Origin: Novosphingobium sp. 9
GTDB taxonomy: Bacteria; Pseudomonadota; Alphaproteobacteria; Sphingomonadales; Sphingomonadaceae
Reading direction: 5' to 3'
Assembly: GCF_025340265.1 (NCBI RefSeq)
Contig: NZ_CP022707.1
Span: 248,001-312,000, forward strand
Length of the DNA stretch: 64,000 bases
Part shown: piece by piece, positions 26,126 to 36,160 of the stretch
Numbering within the stretch: position 1 is the stretch's first letter
Layout: each line of letters starts with the position of its first letter
Made by a program: the position numbers and the translations under genes
The notes under the pieces: model-generated
Database searches by the model: none
What the model was told of the DNA's origin: nothing
The model's input: only the letters and a program-made list of their open reading frames with translations

Positions 26126-27505
26126 ATGATTTCCGCGCTCGACCTGTTCCGCATCGGGCTCGGCCCGTCCAGTTCGCATACCGTCGGACCGATGCGCATC
26201 GCCACGCGGTTTCTCGAAACGCTGACCGACGATGGCGTGCTCGATACCGTAGCGCGTATCCGGATCGAGCTTCAGGGCTCGCTGGCGCTGACCGGCGATG
26301 GCCACGGCACGCCCGACGCCTGCCTGATGGGCCTTGCGGGCTTCCGCCCCGAGACCGCCGAGCCTGACGAGGCTCACGCCGCCGCCGCGCGCATCCGCGC
26401 CGAAAAGCGCGTCGCACTGCTGGGCGCTCGGGGCATCGCCTTCGATCCCGCCACCGATCTCGTGCTCGATTTCGACTGCATTCCAGATCTTCATCCCAAC
26501 GGCATGGTGCTCGCCGCCTTCGATGCAGCGGGCAGCGAACTGGCCCGGCAGGACTATTTCTCGACCGGCGGCGGCTTCTATTCGACGCGCCAGCAACTGG
26601 AACGTCCGGTGCCCGACGATCAGGTGCCGGGTGGCCCGCCCGTCCCGCACCCCTTCGGCTCGGGCGAGGAGCTGCTGGCCGTCTGCAAGGCCAGCGGTCT
26701 CGACATCGCCTCGGTCATGCTCGCGAACGAGACCGTGCGCCGCCCCGAAGCCGAAACGCTGGAGGGCCTCGATGCCATTGCCGAGGCGATGAACACCTGC
26801 ATCGATCGCGGGCTCCAGCGCGATGGCCTGCTGCCGGGGCGCCTTGGCGTGCGCCGCCGGGCACGCTCGATCCACCAGAAGCTGATCTCGCGCCCACAGG
26901 ACAATCAGGCCGAAACCCTGATGGACTGGCTCAATCTCTATGCCATGGCGGTGAACGAGGAGAACGCCAGCGGCGGCCGCGTCGTCACCGCGCCCACCAA
27001 CGGCGCGGCGGGGATCATCCCCTCGCTGCTGCGCCAGTATTGCAGCGACGGCAATCTGGCGGTGCCCGCCAAGGCGCGACGTTACCTGCTGACGGCAGCC
27101 GGGATCGGCATGCTCTACAAGCAGCGCGCCTCTATCTCGGGCGCGGAAATGGGCTGTCAGGGCGAAGTCGGCGTGGCCTGTTCGATGGCGGCAGGTGGGC
27201 TCGCTGCCGTCTGGGGCGGTACGCCCGAACAGGTCTGCGCCGCTGCCGAAATCGGCATGGAGCATAACCTTGGTCTGACCTGCGATCCGGTGGGCGGACT
27301 GGTGCAGATCCCCTGTATCGAGCGCAATGCCATCGCCTCGGTGAAGGCTGTGAACGCTGCCAAACTGGCGCTGCACGATGGCGAAACGCCGCGCGTCTCA
27401 CTCGATCAGGTAATCGAGACGATGCGCCAGACGGGGCTCGACATGTCCAGCAAGTACAAGGAAACCAGCCAGGGCGGCCTTGCGATAAACGTGGTGGCCT
27501 GCTGA
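26126..27505 (+). CDS. sdaA: L-serine ammonia-lyase (iron-sulfur, single chain)
   Basis: Deaminates L-serine to pyruvate and ammonia with a [4Fe-4S] cluster; 459 residues, usual for the single-chain form. The N-terminal alpha/beta-fused part starts [23 protein letters not shown]; the C-terminal half has [36 protein letters not shown] with candidate cluster cysteines, and [19 protein letters not shown]. It stands alone; the next gene begins 103 bp later. Confidence 0.95.
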   Translation: MISALDLFRIGLGPSSSHTVGPMRIATRFLETLTDDGVLDTVARIRIELQGSLALTGDGHGTPDACLMGLAGFRPETAEPDEAHAAAARIRAEKRVALLGARGIAFDPATDLVLDFDCIPDLHPNGMVLAAFDAAGSELARQDYFSTGGGFYSTRQQLERPVPDDQVPGGPPVPHPFGSGEELLAVCKASGLDIASVMLANETVRRPEAETLEGLDAIAEAMNTCIDRGLQRDGLLPGRLGVRRRARSIHQKLISRPQDNQAETLMDWLNLYAMAVNEENASGGRVVTAPTNGAAGIIPSLLRQYCSDGNLAVPAKARRYLLTAAGIGMLYKQRASISGAEMGCQGEVGVACSMAAGGLAAVWGGTPEQVCAAAEIGMEHNLGLTCDPVGGLVQIPCIERNAIASVKAVNAAKLALHDGETPRVSLDQVIETMRQTGLDMSSKYKETSQGGLAINVVAC

Positions 27506-27607
27506 AAATAAAGGACAATTGTTCGCGGTTCTCGCACTGTCCCAAACCGGCCTGCGCCCACGGCAGGCCGGGCTTGCCAAGTCTTCGTTCTGTCACGATA
27601 AGGCGCA

Positions 27608-28315
27608 ATGCATAGCCCGGCCCCGCAAGCGATCGACCGTATCCAGCAGAACTTCCTCGCCAAGGGTGAGCGACGGCTGCTCAACTGGCTCTGTCCACGC
27701 ATGCCGAAATGGGTATTTCCCGACCTGCTGACCGGGATCGGCATGTTCGGCGCGCTGCTGATCTTCGCCGGTTACACCACCAGCCTGCTGAACGAGGACT
27801 GGCTGCTGCTGTGTCTGCCCGGCTACGTGATCCAGTGGTTCGGCGATTCGATGGACGGCAGCCTCGCCCGCTTCCGCCGGATCGAGCGTCCGCGCTACGG
27901 CTATTTCCTCGATCACAGCTGCGATGGCCTCGCGACGTTCCTGATCCTCGCCGGGATCGGCTTCAGCCCTTACGTCCGCCTCGACATCGCGCTGATCGCG
28001 CTGGTCGGCTATCTGCTGCTCTCGGTCCACGCCTTCCTGGCCGTGCGCGTGCTGGGCGAGATGCGCCTGTCCTACCTGTCCGCCGGGCCGACCGAACTGC
28101 GCTTCGTGCTGATCGGTCTCACGCTGTCGATGCTGATCTTCGGCGACCGCCAGCGCGACATGACGACGATGACCACGTTCGACTGGTTCGTCGGCACTGT
28201 CGGCGTGGTACTGCTGATCCTTTTCGTGGTCCAGACGATCCGGTCCTGCCGCGAACTGGCCCGGCAGGAAAAGCGCAATCCCGGCCCGATACCCAACGCA
28301 TTCGGCCAGGACTGA
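27608..28315 (+). CDS. CDP-alcohol phosphatidyltransferase family protein
   Basis: Integral membrane phospholipid-synthesis enzyme, 235 residues with about six hydrophobic helices. The signature DG-x2-AR-x8-G-x3-D-x3-D is complete (DGSLARFRRIERPRYGYFLD followed by HSCD). The acceptor alcohol (glycerol phosphate, inositol, serine, choline) cannot be told from the sequence. It is monocistronic, with a short intergenic gap on both sides. Confidence 0.88.
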   Translation: MHSPAPQAIDRIQQNFLAKGERRLLNWLCPRMPKWVFPDLLTGIGMFGALLIFAGYTTSLLNEDWLLLCLPGYVIQWFGDSMDGSLARFRRIERPRYGYFLDHSCDGLATFLILAGIGFSPYVRLDIALIALVGYLLLSVHAFLAVRVLGEMRLSYLSAGPTELRFVLIGLTLSMLIFGDRQRDMTTMTTFDWFVGTVGVVLLILFVVQTIRSCRELARQEKRNPGPIPNAFGQD

Positions 28316-28449
28316 GCCTGCTTGCCGGGGCTTTACCCCGCGCTGCGACAGACCGACCGGTATCTGCGATGCCCCGGCTCCCCTGAACGGACGTTCCGTG
28401 CTTGAGAGCCTTGCGACGGGTGCGACCGTCTCGGAAAAGGTATCGTCAC

Positions 28450-28635
28450 GTGAAGAACATCCATATCGCCCTGATTTCCGCGCTTTCGCTGGGCGCCGCG
28501 CTGCCGGTTGCCGCGATCGCTGCCCCTGCGCACAAGGTCGAGACCAAGAAGGTCGTCGTCAAGAAGACCCCGGCCAAGAAGGTTTCGTGCCGTTACGTGG
28601 TGAAGAACCACAAGAAGGTGAAGGTCTGCAAGTAG
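28450..28635 (+). CDS. Small secreted basic peptide with C-x12-C motif
   Basis: 61 residues from a GTG start preceded by AAAGG nine bases upstream. A cleavable signal peptide (IHIALISALSLGAALPVAAIAAPA) leaves a mature part rich in Lys and Val ending CRYVVKNHKKVKVCK. The two cysteines are twelve residues apart, exactly as in the next gene, suggesting one disulfide and a paralogous pair. Function unknown. The frame extends upstream to an ATG but without a ribosome site. Confidence 0.7.
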   Translation: MKNIHIALISALSLGAALPVAAIAAPAHKVETKKVVVKKTPAKKVSCRYVVKNHKKVKVCK

Positions 28636-28715
28636 GGGATTGGTCCCGTCTGCAACCTAAGAGCAATCCCGGCGTTACAATCGGGATCGTCCATTAGGAA
28701 GGGATAACGGACACC

Positions 28716-28898
28716 ATGACCAAGACCATTCTCGCCGCCGCCGGCGGCACGCTTGCCGCTGCTGCCGCGCTTCTCGCCCTGGCTCCGGCCACGGCTTCGG
28801 CCCGTCCGCACGACGGCGCCTGGGCACGTCATCATCACCGCGTGGTGTGCCACACCGAGTGGCGCCATCATCACCGCGTGCGCGTCTGCCATCGCTGA
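28716..28898 (+). CDS. Small secreted His-rich peptide with C-x12-C motif
   Basis: 60 residues, with AGGAAGGG upstream of the ATG. Signal peptide through ALAPATASA, then a mature segment with two HHRV repeats and the ending CHTEWRHHHRVRVCHR. Cys spacing and the H-x-[KR]-V-x-V-C pattern match the preceding gene. Clustered His and Cys suggest metal or redox binding, but this is inference. A strong terminator follows 25 bp after the stop. Confidence 0.75.
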   Translation: MTKTILAAAGGTLAAAAALLALAPATASARPHDGAWARHHHRVVCHTEWRHHHRVRVCHR

Positions 28899-28923
28899 TC
28901 GCGCAGGCGACGCCTGATGCACG

Positions 28924-28955
28924 AAGGGCCGGTCCATCAGGACCGGCCCTTTCTG
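28924..28955 (+). terminator. Intrinsic terminator
   Basis: Twelve-base arms (aagggccggtcc / ggaccggccctt) around a 4-base loop, ending in TTTCT, after the small His-rich peptide gene. Because wecC converges from the right, it may serve both strands. Confidence 0.9.
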
Positions 28956-28980
28956 TAGGTGGCTGATGCGTAGCGGCGTT

Positions 28981-30282
28981 TCAGACGGCGAGCCGCAGCT
29001 TCGCCTCTTCCTCGCGCACGACACGCGGCTGATCGGGCCAGATGCCGCGCGTATCGTAGACCAGCTTGTCCGCACGCTCGGCCAGCGGCACCACGCGGAA
29101 CACGTCGTGATCGACCAGCACGATCAGGATATCGCAGATCTCCAGCGCATCGTCGATATCGATCTGCGCGACGCCGGTATCCTTGAATTCCAGCGGCAGT
29201 TCGGCGGCATAAGGCTCCACCACGCTGATCCGGCTGCCGAAACGGCGTACCAGGCGGCTGGCGACGAAACGCGCGGGGCTCTCGCGGAAATCGTCGATAT
29301 TGGCCTTGAACGCGAGGCCAAGGCAGGCCACGCGTGCCTCGGGATGAGTTTCCAGCAGTGCTTCGGCGCGGGCAATGACATGGTGCATCTTGCCGTCGTT
29401 CACGCCGCGCGCGGTGCGGATCAGCGGCGTCTCCTCGGGCGCGCTGTGGACGATGAACCACGGATCGACCGCGATGCAGTGTCCGCCCACGCCCGGTCCC
29501 GGCGACAGGATGTTGACGCGCGGGTGGCGGTTGGCGAGGCGGATCACCTCCCACACATCCAGCCCCATGCGGTCCGCCACCATCGACAACTCGTTGGCGA
29601 AGGCGATGTTGACGTCGCGATAGGCGTTCTCGACCAGCTTGGTCATTTCCGCCGAGCGCGCATCGGTGGTCACGCATTCGCCGCGCACAAAGCGCTTGTA
29701 GAACGACAGCGCCTTGCGCGCGCAGCGCGGCGTGATGCCGCCGATCGAGCGGTCGTTGTTGGTCAGTTCTTCCAGAATGCGGCCCGGCAGCACGCGTTCG
29801 GGGCAATAGGCGATCGAGATATCGGGAATCTCGCGCGTCAGGCCCGGTACTTTAAGATCGGGGCGCATCTCGGCAATCATGTCGCGCATCTGCTCGGTCG
29901 TGCCGACCGGCGAGGTCGATTCGAGGATCACCACGTCGCCAGCCTTGAGCACCGGCGCGATCGTGCGCGCCGCCGAGAGCACATAGGAAATGTCCGGCGC
30001 GTGGTTCTCGTCGAAGGGCGTCGGCACCGCGATCACGAAGATGTCCGCAGGTGCGACCTCGATCGAGGCCGAGAGCAGCCCGCGCGAGACGACGCCCTGC
30101 ACCAGCCCATCGAGATCGACTTCCTCGATATGGATCTCGCCGCGATTGATCGTGTCGACCACCCGCTGCGACACGTCCAGCCCCAGTACCTTGCAGCCTG
30201 CGCGGGCGATCACCGCCGCCGTGGGGAGGCCGATATAGCCCAGGCCCACGACACAGACGTCAGGCTTGTTATCCGATTTCAT
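28981..30282 (-). CDS. wecC: UDP-N-acetyl-D-mannosamine dehydrogenase
   Basis: NAD-dependent oxidation of UDP-ManNAc to UDP-ManNAcA for surface polysaccharide. About 433 residues. N-terminal Rossmann motif VVGLGYIGLPTAAV, IAVPTPF, ILESTSPVGTTEQM, the middle EMTKLVENAYRDVNIAFANE, and the catalytic Cys in GPGVGGHCIAVDP. The ATG at 30282 lies 14 bp inside wecB, so the two are coupled. Other UDP-sugar dehydrogenases are possible, but pairing with the epimerase favours WecC. Confidence 0.92.
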   Translation of the reverse strand: MKSDNKPDVCVVGLGYIGLPTAAVIARAGCKVLGLDVSQRVVDTINRGEIHIEEVDLDGLVQGVVSRGLLSASIEVAPADIFVIAVPTPFDENHAPDISYVLSAARTIAPVLKAGDVVILESTSPVGTTEQMRDMIAEMRPDLKVPGLTREIPDISIAYCPERVLPGRILEELTNNDRSIGGITPRCARKALSFYKRFVRGECVTTDARSAEMTKLVENAYRDVNIAFANELSMVADRMGLDVWEVIRLANRHPRVNILSPGPGVGGHCIAVDPWFIVHSAPEETPLIRTARGVNDGKMHHVIARAEALLETHPEARVACLGLAFKANIDDFRESPARFVASRLVRRFGSRISVVEPYAAELPLEFKDTGVAQIDIDDALEICDILIVLVDHDVFRVVPLAERADKLVYDTRGIWPDQPRVVREEEAKLRLAV

Positions 30283-31399
30283 TCGCCAGCAGCTCCACGA
30301 TACGGCGCGCGCTGTCTCCGTCACCGAACGGATTGTGAGCGCGGGCCATGGCCTCGTAGGCATCCTTATCGTCGAGCAGGGTTGAAATTTCGGAAACGAT
30401 GCGCGCTGCATCGGTCCCGACCAGTTTCGCGGTGCCTGCCTCGACGCCTTCCGGCCGCTCGGTCGTCTCGCGCATGACCAGAACCGGGCGACCGAGCGCC
30501 GGGGCCTCTTCCTGCACGCCGCCCGAGTCGGTCAGCATGATGTCCGCGATATTCAATAGCCTGGCGAAGTGCGGATAGTCGAGCGGCTCGATCAGCGCGA
30601 CGTTGTCCAGCCCGGCCAGACGCTCGTTCATCACATGGCGGACGTTGGGATTGAGATGCACCGGGAAGATCACCGCCACATCGGGCCGCTCGGCAATCCG
30701 GCGAATCGCCTGCGCGATCTGTTCCATCCCCTCGCCAAAATTCTCGCGCCGGTGGCTGGTGACGCCGATGATTCGCCTGCCCGCGAAGCGCTGTTCCAGC
30801 GCGGCAAGGTCCCCCGCCAGTTCGGGGCGCTTGCCGATCTCGCCGCTGACCCAGTGGAGCGCGTCGATCACCGTGTTGCCGGTCACATGGACGCGGGCGG
30901 GATCGATGTTCTCGTTGATAAGCGCAGCGGCGGCAGTGGCGGTCGGCGCGAAATGCAGGCTGGCCATCGTGCCGATGATCTTGCGGTTCACCTCCTCGGG
31001 CCAGGGGTGATAGATATTGTGGCTGCGCAAGCCCGCCTCGACATGATCGACCGGGATCTTGCGATAATAGGCCGCAAGCGCGCCTGCCATCGCCGTTGCC
31101 GTATCGCCCTGCACCACCACCCGGTCGGGCGAAACCGTATCCATCACCTGCCCGAGGCCGGTGAGCAGCGTGGCGGTCAGCCCGTCGAGCGTCTGGCCCG
31201 GCTGCATCACGTCAAGGTCATGGTCGGGCACGATCCCGGCGATCTCCATCACCTGATCGAGCATCTGACGATGCTGCGCCGAAACGCAGACGACGCATTC
31301 GAAGCGTTCGTCCGCCTTCAGGGCATGGATCAGCGGGAACATCTTGATGGCTTCCGGGCGGGTGCCGAAGACGACGAGAATGCGGGCAGGGCTGGTCAT
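30269..31399 (-). CDS. wecB: UDP-N-acetylglucosamine 2-epimerase (non-hydrolysing)
   Basis: Converts UDP-GlcNAc to UDP-ManNAc, the substrate of the adjacent dehydrogenase. 376 residues. Hallmarks: [64 protein letters not shown], and [12 protein letters not shown] longer open frame upstream reads antisense across dcd and is discarded. Faces dcd head-to-head across 99 bp. Confidence 0.95.
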   Translation of the reverse strand: MTSPARILVVFGTRPEAIKMFPLIHALKADERFECVVCVSAQHRQMLDQVMEIAGIVPDHDLDVMQPGQTLDGLTATLLTGLGQVMDTVSPDRVVVQGDTATAMAGALAAYYRKIPVDHVEAGLRSHNIYHPWPEEVNRKIIGTMASLHFAPTATAAAALINENIDPARVHVTGNTVIDALHWVSGEIGKRPELAGDLAALEQRFAGRRIIGVTSHRRENFGEGMEQIAQAIRRIAERPDVAVIFPVHLNPNVRHVMNERLAGLDNVALIEPLDYPHFARLLNIADIMLTDSGGVQEEAPALGRPVLVMRETTERPEGVEAGTAKLVGTDAARIVSEISTLLDDKDAYEAMARAHNPFGDGDSARRIVELLANEIG

Positions 31400-31498
31400 G
31401 GCGGCAAGGCGTACCATCCTTGTGTTAAGCTTGGAATAAAGCCCGTGGACGCTGGTGGGGGAGTGGACAAACTCCCGCGCATCGGCAAAGCAGCGAAT

Positions 31499-32053
31499 AT
31501 GTCTATCCTCAGCGACAAGTGGATCCGCACGCAGGCCCTCGAAACCGGCATGATCGAGCCGTTCGTGGAAGGCCAGCGCCGTGACGGCTGCATCTCCTAC
31601 GGCCTTTCGTCCTATGGCTACGACGCGCGCGTGGCGGACGAGTTCAAGATCTTCACCAATGTCGATTCGGCGGTGGTCGATCCCAAGGACTTCGCCAGCA
31701 ACTCGTTCGTCGATCGCAAGACCGACGTCTGCGTGATCCCGCCCAACTCCTTCGCCCTCGCCCGCACTGTGGAATACTTCCGCGTGCCGCGCGATGTTCT
31801 GGTGATCTGCCTTGGCAAGAGCACCTATGCGCGCTGCGGGATCATCGTGAACGTCACCCCGCTGGAGCCGGGCTGGGAAGGCCACGTCACGCTGGAGTTC
31901 TCGAACACCACGCCGTTGCCCGCCAAGATCTATGCCAACGAGGGCGCCTGCCAGTTCCTGTTCCTCAAGGGCAACGAGCCGTGCGAGGTCAGCTATGCCG
32001 ACCGCGCGGGCAAGTACATGGGCCAGCGCGGCGTGACGCTGCCGCGTCTCTGA
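31499..32053 (+). CDS. dcd: dCTP deaminase
   Basis: Deaminates dCTP to dUTP for thymidylate synthesis; 184 residues, full length. Starts [10 protein letters not shown] and carries SYGYDARV, the active-site block [20 protein letters not shown] and the catalytic Glu in [11 protein letters not shown]. An unrelated long antisense frame covers the adjacent wecB gene. A terminator hairpin follows about 20 bp after the stop. Confidence 0.97.
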   Translation: MSILSDKWIRTQALETGMIEPFVEGQRRDGCISYGLSSYGYDARVADEFKIFTNVDSAVVDPKDFASNSFVDRKTDVCVIPPNSFALARTVEYFRVPRDVLVICLGKSTYARCGIIVNVTPLEPGWEGHVTLEFSNTTPLPAKIYANEGACQFLFLKGNEPCEVSYADRAGKYMGQRGVTLPRL

Positions 32054-32072
32054 GCGACAACGCCGACTTTCC

Positions 32073-32110
32073 AGCGTCCGGAACCTGACGACACTCCGGA
32101 CGCTTCTCTC
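32073..32110 (+). terminator. Terminator after dcd
   Basis: Ten-base arms agcgtccgga / tccggacgct with a 12-base loop, followed by tctctctc. Confidence 0.75.
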
Positions 32111-32143
32111 TCCACAAGGGTTTAAGCCCATGGGAGAGAGTCG

Positions 32144-32680
32144 ATGTCGAAACCCATTGCCATTCTCGGGCGCATTCTGCTGGCGCTGATCTTCGCGGTC
32201 GCCGGTGCCCGGATGCTGCTTACCCCCGGCGAGGCGAAGCTGGCGTTGCTGGGGGCGGGGTTGCCTGTCAGCTTCACGCTGGTCGCCGGGCTGTTCCAGC
32301 TGATCTTCGGACTATGTCTTGCCTTCGGCTTTGCCGTGCGCGCGGTGTCGGTGCTGCTCGGCCTGTTCTGCGCGGCGACGATCCTGTTCTTCCACCATCG
32401 CATCGACGACCCGGTGCAGGTCAGCGCGGCGCTGCGTGATCTTGCGCTGATCGGCGGCTTGATGCTGGCCTTTGCGCACAGCCACATGTGGCACCACTAT
32501 TATGCCCTGCGCGAAGCCCGCCGCGAGGACCTGGCGGCGCACGATGCCGAGTTGCGCGCTCACGAAGCGGAGCTGCGCGCCGCGCGGGCCGAGGCGGTCC
32601 AACCCCACGTCCAGCCGGTCACGCACGTTACGTACGACGCAGCGCCGATAACGCGCCGTCGCCGCTGGTGGGACTGGTAA
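32144..32680 (+). CDS. DoxX-family membrane protein
   Basis: 178 residues: four hydrophobic helices (ILLALIFAVAGARML, FTLVAGLFQLIFGLCLAFGF, AVSVLLGLFCAATILFF, LRDLALIGGLMLAFA) with DoxX-like spacing, then a charged, Glu/Ala-rich probable coiled coil (REDLAAHDAELRAHEAEL) and a basic tail ending RRRRWWDW. Function unknown; some DoxX proteins act in redox complexes. It converges with the PBP gene 8 bp away. Confidence 0.8.
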   Translation: MSKPIAILGRILLALIFAVAGARMLLTPGEAKLALLGAGLPVSFTLVAGLFQLIFGLCLAFGFAVRAVSVLLGLFCAATILFFHHRIDDPVQVSAALRDLALIGGLMLAFAHSHMWHHYYALREARREDLAAHDAELRAHEAELRAARAEAVQPHVQPVTHVTYDAAPITRRRRWWDW

Positions 32681-32688
32681 GAGTTCCG

Positions 32689-34853
32689 TCAGTCCCCTTG
32701 CGCCTGCGCATCCTGCGCAGGCGGAGGCGTGGCGGGCGGCTTGCCGGATGTCGGCGCCGGGCTCGGCAGACCGCTGGGATTGACCAAGGGCTGGCCGTTC
32801 AGGTTCACCCCGTTCCTGTCGATCCGCACATCCAGCGGCACGCCGTTGATCGAGCCTGACATCGAAGCGCTGCCATTGTCGATGTGGAGGTTGCCCACCT
32901 CCACCGGCACGTCGCCCAGATCGGGCACGTCGAGCGGCTGGACCGGGCCACCGGGGTTCGGACGTGGCCTTGGCGCGGCCTGCTCGCCCAGCGCCTGACG
33001 CATGAAGTGGCCCCAGATCTGCGCAGGCGCACTGCCGCCATGGATACCCTTGAGCGAGGAATTGTCGTCGTTGCCGACCCACACGCCCACCACCAGATTG
33101 CCCGAATAGCCCACGAACAGGGCATCGCGGTTATCCTGACTGGTGCCGGTCTTGCCGAAGTTGGCCGCGTGCAGCATTGCCGCGCGCCCGGTCCCGTGAT
33201 TGATCGCCCCGCGCAGCAGCTGCTCCATATTGGCATGGACCTTGTCCGACAGGCTGTGCCGCCGGTCGAGGAACCAGTCGTACCAGTGCGACGGCGGCAC
33301 CGGGAACGCGGTGGGCGTCACCGGGAAATGATTGCCCGCCACGCCCGCATAGGCCGATGTCAGTTCCAGCAGCGTCATCGAAGCGGTGCCCAGCGCAATG
33401 CTGGGATCGCCGCTGGGCAAGGGCGAGGTCACACCCAGTTCGCGGGCCATGCCGATCACCGCATCATCGCCGACATTCTGGAACAGGCGCACCGCCGCGA
33501 CATTACTTGAGCGCGCGAAGGCATCGGCCAGCGTGATCGTCTTGGAATAGTGGCCGCTCGCGTTCTGCGGGCGGTAGCTGCCGGTAGTGAAGGCGGTGTT
33601 GTCGATCGTGTCCTCGGGCGTCCAGCCCTTGCGCAGCGCGGCAAGGTAGACGAACAGCTTGAAGGTCGATCCCGGCTGGCGGCGCGCCTGCGTGGCGCGA
33701 TTGAACGGGCTGTCGGCATAATCCTTGCCGCCCACCATCGCCACGACCTCGCCATTGGGATGCATCGCCACCAGTGCGACCTGCGCCTTGCCGAGCCCGG
33801 CACTGGCGATCGCATCGCGCGCGGCGATCTGCAGACGGGCATCGAGCGTGGTCGTATAGTTCTGCTCGGCATAGGTGCCCGGATCGAGCTTGCGCGCCTG
33901 AGGCAGGGCCCAGTCGGCGAAGTAGGTGCCGGTGGGCAGATTGCTGGCCACACGCACGTCGAGCTTGGGATCGCGCACCGCATGGGCCGCGCTTTGCGTG
34001 ATATAGCCGTTGTCTGCCATCGCCTGCAGCACCAGCCGCATGCGCTTTTCGGCCAGATCGTAGTGGCTCGACGGTGCGAGTGACGACGGCGCCTTCATCA
34101 AGCCTGCCAGCATCGCCGCCTGTCCCAGCGTCAGGTTCTCCGGACGGCGGTGGAAATAGTGCATCGCCGCCGCGCGCAAGCCATAGGTGTTGTCGCCGAA
34201 GTAGGCATTCGACATGTAGCGTTCGAGGATCTGGTCCTTGGTCAGCCAGGCCTCCAGCCAAAATGCGATCAGCACTTCCTGCCCCTTGCGCACCAGACTG
34301 CGGCGCGGCGAGAGGAACGTGAACTTGGCTAGCTGCTGGGTGATCGTGCTGCCGCCCTGCGTCGAGCGGCCGATCAGGTTGTTGAACGAAGCGCGCGCGA
34401 TGCCGCGCGGATCGATCCCCAGTGCGAATAGAAGCGCCGGTCCTCGATCGCCACGAAAGCCTCGGGCACGATCTTGGGCAGCTTGGCGATCTCGACCGGC
34501 GCGGCCACATCGGCGCCGTTGCGCGCGATCGGCGTGCCGTCTGCCGCCAGCAGGGTGATGCGCGGCGGGGTGATCGGTTGCAGCGATTTCGACAGCGGCG
34601 CGGTGATCGCCAGCCAGCCGACCAGCACGATGAACACCGCCAGCAGCCCTGCCAGAATCCGCGGCGTCCAGCGCCATACCCGGCGCCAGCGCGAAGGGCG
34701 CGGCGCAGGCGTCGCCCCGACGCCGCCGTTCGGCTGCATCGCTGCGGTCGCAACAGGAGGTACACCACCGGGCGGCAGTGGCGGCTGAGCCTCGCTCTGG
34801 GCCGGAGCCTCGGCCGGAGATCGTCGGGAGCGGAAAGGAAACAGGCTTTTCAT
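32689..34853 (-). CDS. Class A penicillin-binding protein (PBP1-type), frameshifted
   Basis: Bifunctional peptidoglycan glycosyltransferase/transpeptidase. The first 145 codons (from MKSLFPFRSRRSP, with a single membrane anchor ILAGLLAVFIVLVGWLAI) end at the GT51 motif AIEDRRFYSHWG; the rest (GGSTITQQLAKF, transpeptidase PGSTFKLF, SSN, GKTGTSQ and a Pro-rich tail) continues in another frame. One missing G in the run at 34417-34420 explains it; the repaired protein has 721 residues. As written the downstream frame is open up to 34992, but its N-terminal part is nonsense. Confidence 0.92.
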
Positions 34854-35012
34854 CGTCCCGAGCGCTTGTAGCCGATTCCCTCAGCCTTGATAACTCGGCT
34901 TGCGCACCGAACCTGTGTGGAACCGCAATGAAGAATGATGCGCCGGGAGGCATTGACGACAGCGAAGAATTCCACCAATAGCGCGTCCTCACGGTTCGCC
35001 TTCACAGGCTCC

Positions 35013-35050
35013 GGGCGATTAGCTCAGTTGGTAGAGCATCTCGTTTACAC
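35013..35050 (+). tRNA. 5' half of tRNA-Val (anticodon TAC) at the prophage left attachment site
   Basis: GGGCGATTAGCTCAGTTGG opens a tRNA with acceptor 5' strand, D-arm, and the 5' anticodon strand TCTCG plus loop TTTACAC (anticodon TAC). The expected CGAGA strand, T-arm and acceptor 3' strand do not follow; instead GGCAG and unrelated sequence lead into the integrase 3' end. The break in or just after the anticodon loop marks attL. The 3' half should be at attR, beyond the window. Confidence 0.8.
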
Positions 35051-35085
35051 GGCAGTTGTCAATCTGCCTGTGTGCCGCAGGAAAG

Positions 35086-36156
35086 CTAGGCTTTCCGCCT
35101 CCCCTTTTTATCCTGGTCGGGACTATGTCGGGACTCGCTCGCTTCGAGGGCGTTGCGGACGTCTTCGTCCAGGACGTGCGCGTAGCGGAGCGTCGTTTCG
35201 ATGCGGCGGTGCTTGAGAGCTTCCTTCGCGGCCGCCAGAGATCCCGTCGCGCGCACGATTCGCGTGCCGCGCGTGTGGCGCAGATCATGGATGCGGAAAT
35301 TGCTTACTCCGGCATCCGTCCGCGCCTGGTCGAACGGCTTTCGCAGGGCCGTGGGCGTCAGCGGATAGCGCTTGCCCTTGCGGCGTGCTCCCCTGCTCTT
35401 CTGGCAGACATAGGTAAACACGAAGGGCTGCCCTTCCTCATCATCGCAAGGAGGCTGGCGTACAATGATCTCGACCAGGGCAGTTGTGAGAGGACGGGTC
35501 ACGATATCGCCGCCCTTGATGCGGGTGACGGCGACCTTGCGGGGAATGCTGACGTCTTCCCAGCGCAGGCCCAAGACCTCGCTGCGGCGCCATCCCGACT
35601 TGAGCAGGAAATCGACGGCATCGGCCACGTCATTACGCATGGCGAGGAAGAGCTTCTTCTCCTCGGTAATCTCCAGCTCACGCGGCGGCTTGCGCGGCAC
35701 CTTCAACATCAGCTGCGCCCAATCGGGCATCTCACCAATATCGTACTTCGTGCGCATGGCCCGGCGCCAGACGGCGCGGGCGTTTTCAATCTCGCGGTTC
35801 ACCGATGCGCTCGATCGCGAATCGCGACGGCGTGCGAAGTAGATCTGCAAATCGCGCTGAGAAATCTCGGAAAGCAGGCGATTCGGGTTAAGGCCATGGA
35901 CCAGCTCGGCCAGCATGTACTTCATGGTGGGCCAGCTGGGCAGCAGCTCGGCGTGGTCCTGGTAGAGGCCTGCGGCCTGATCCACAGTGATCGGCGGGCG
36001 GCGTTCATCCGGTAGCGCGGCCAAACGCCGTTCGCGCCGCTCGAATGCTTCGGCAGCGCGCTTGGTGTCACAGCCTGTGGAGCCGTGATAGCGACGGCCC
36101 CTAAACTGGAAGTCATAATGGAAGTGCGGTTTGCCCTTGGGCTTGTAGACGCTCAC
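35086..36156 (-). CDS. int: Phage integrase (tyrosine recombinase)
   Basis: 356 residues with an Arm/SAM-like N-terminus and a C-terminal catalytic domain: Arg in KSGWRRSEVLGLRWEDV, HDLRHTRGTR, and the nucleophile Tyr in LRYAHVLDEDV. It ends only 35 bp from the truncated tRNA-Val, the standard location of an integrase beside its attachment site. It is the last gene of the long minus-strand early operon. Confidence 0.96.
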   Translation of the reverse strand: MSVYKPKGKPHFHYDFQFRGRRYHGSTGCDTKRAAEAFERRERRLAALPDERRPPITVDQAAGLYQDHAELLPSWPTMKYMLAELVHGLNPNRLLSEISQRDLQIYFARRRDSRSSASVNREIENARAVWRRAMRTKYDIGEMPDWAQLMLKVPRKPPRELEITEEKKLFLAMRNDVADAVDFLLKSGWRRSEVLGLRWEDVSIPRKVAVTRIKGGDIVTRPLTTALVEIIVRQPPCDDEEGQPFVFTYVCQKSRGARRKGKRYPLTPTALRKPFDQARTDAGVSNFRIHDLRHTRGTRIVRATGSLAAAKEALKHRRIETTLRYAHVLDEDVRNALEASESRHSPDQDKKGRRKA

Positions 36157-36160
36157 GTGA

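Noticed and set aside
34935..35216. 93-codon frame over the tRNA-Val fragment
   Set aside because: Runs through the tRNA and attachment site into the integrase end; not a protein.
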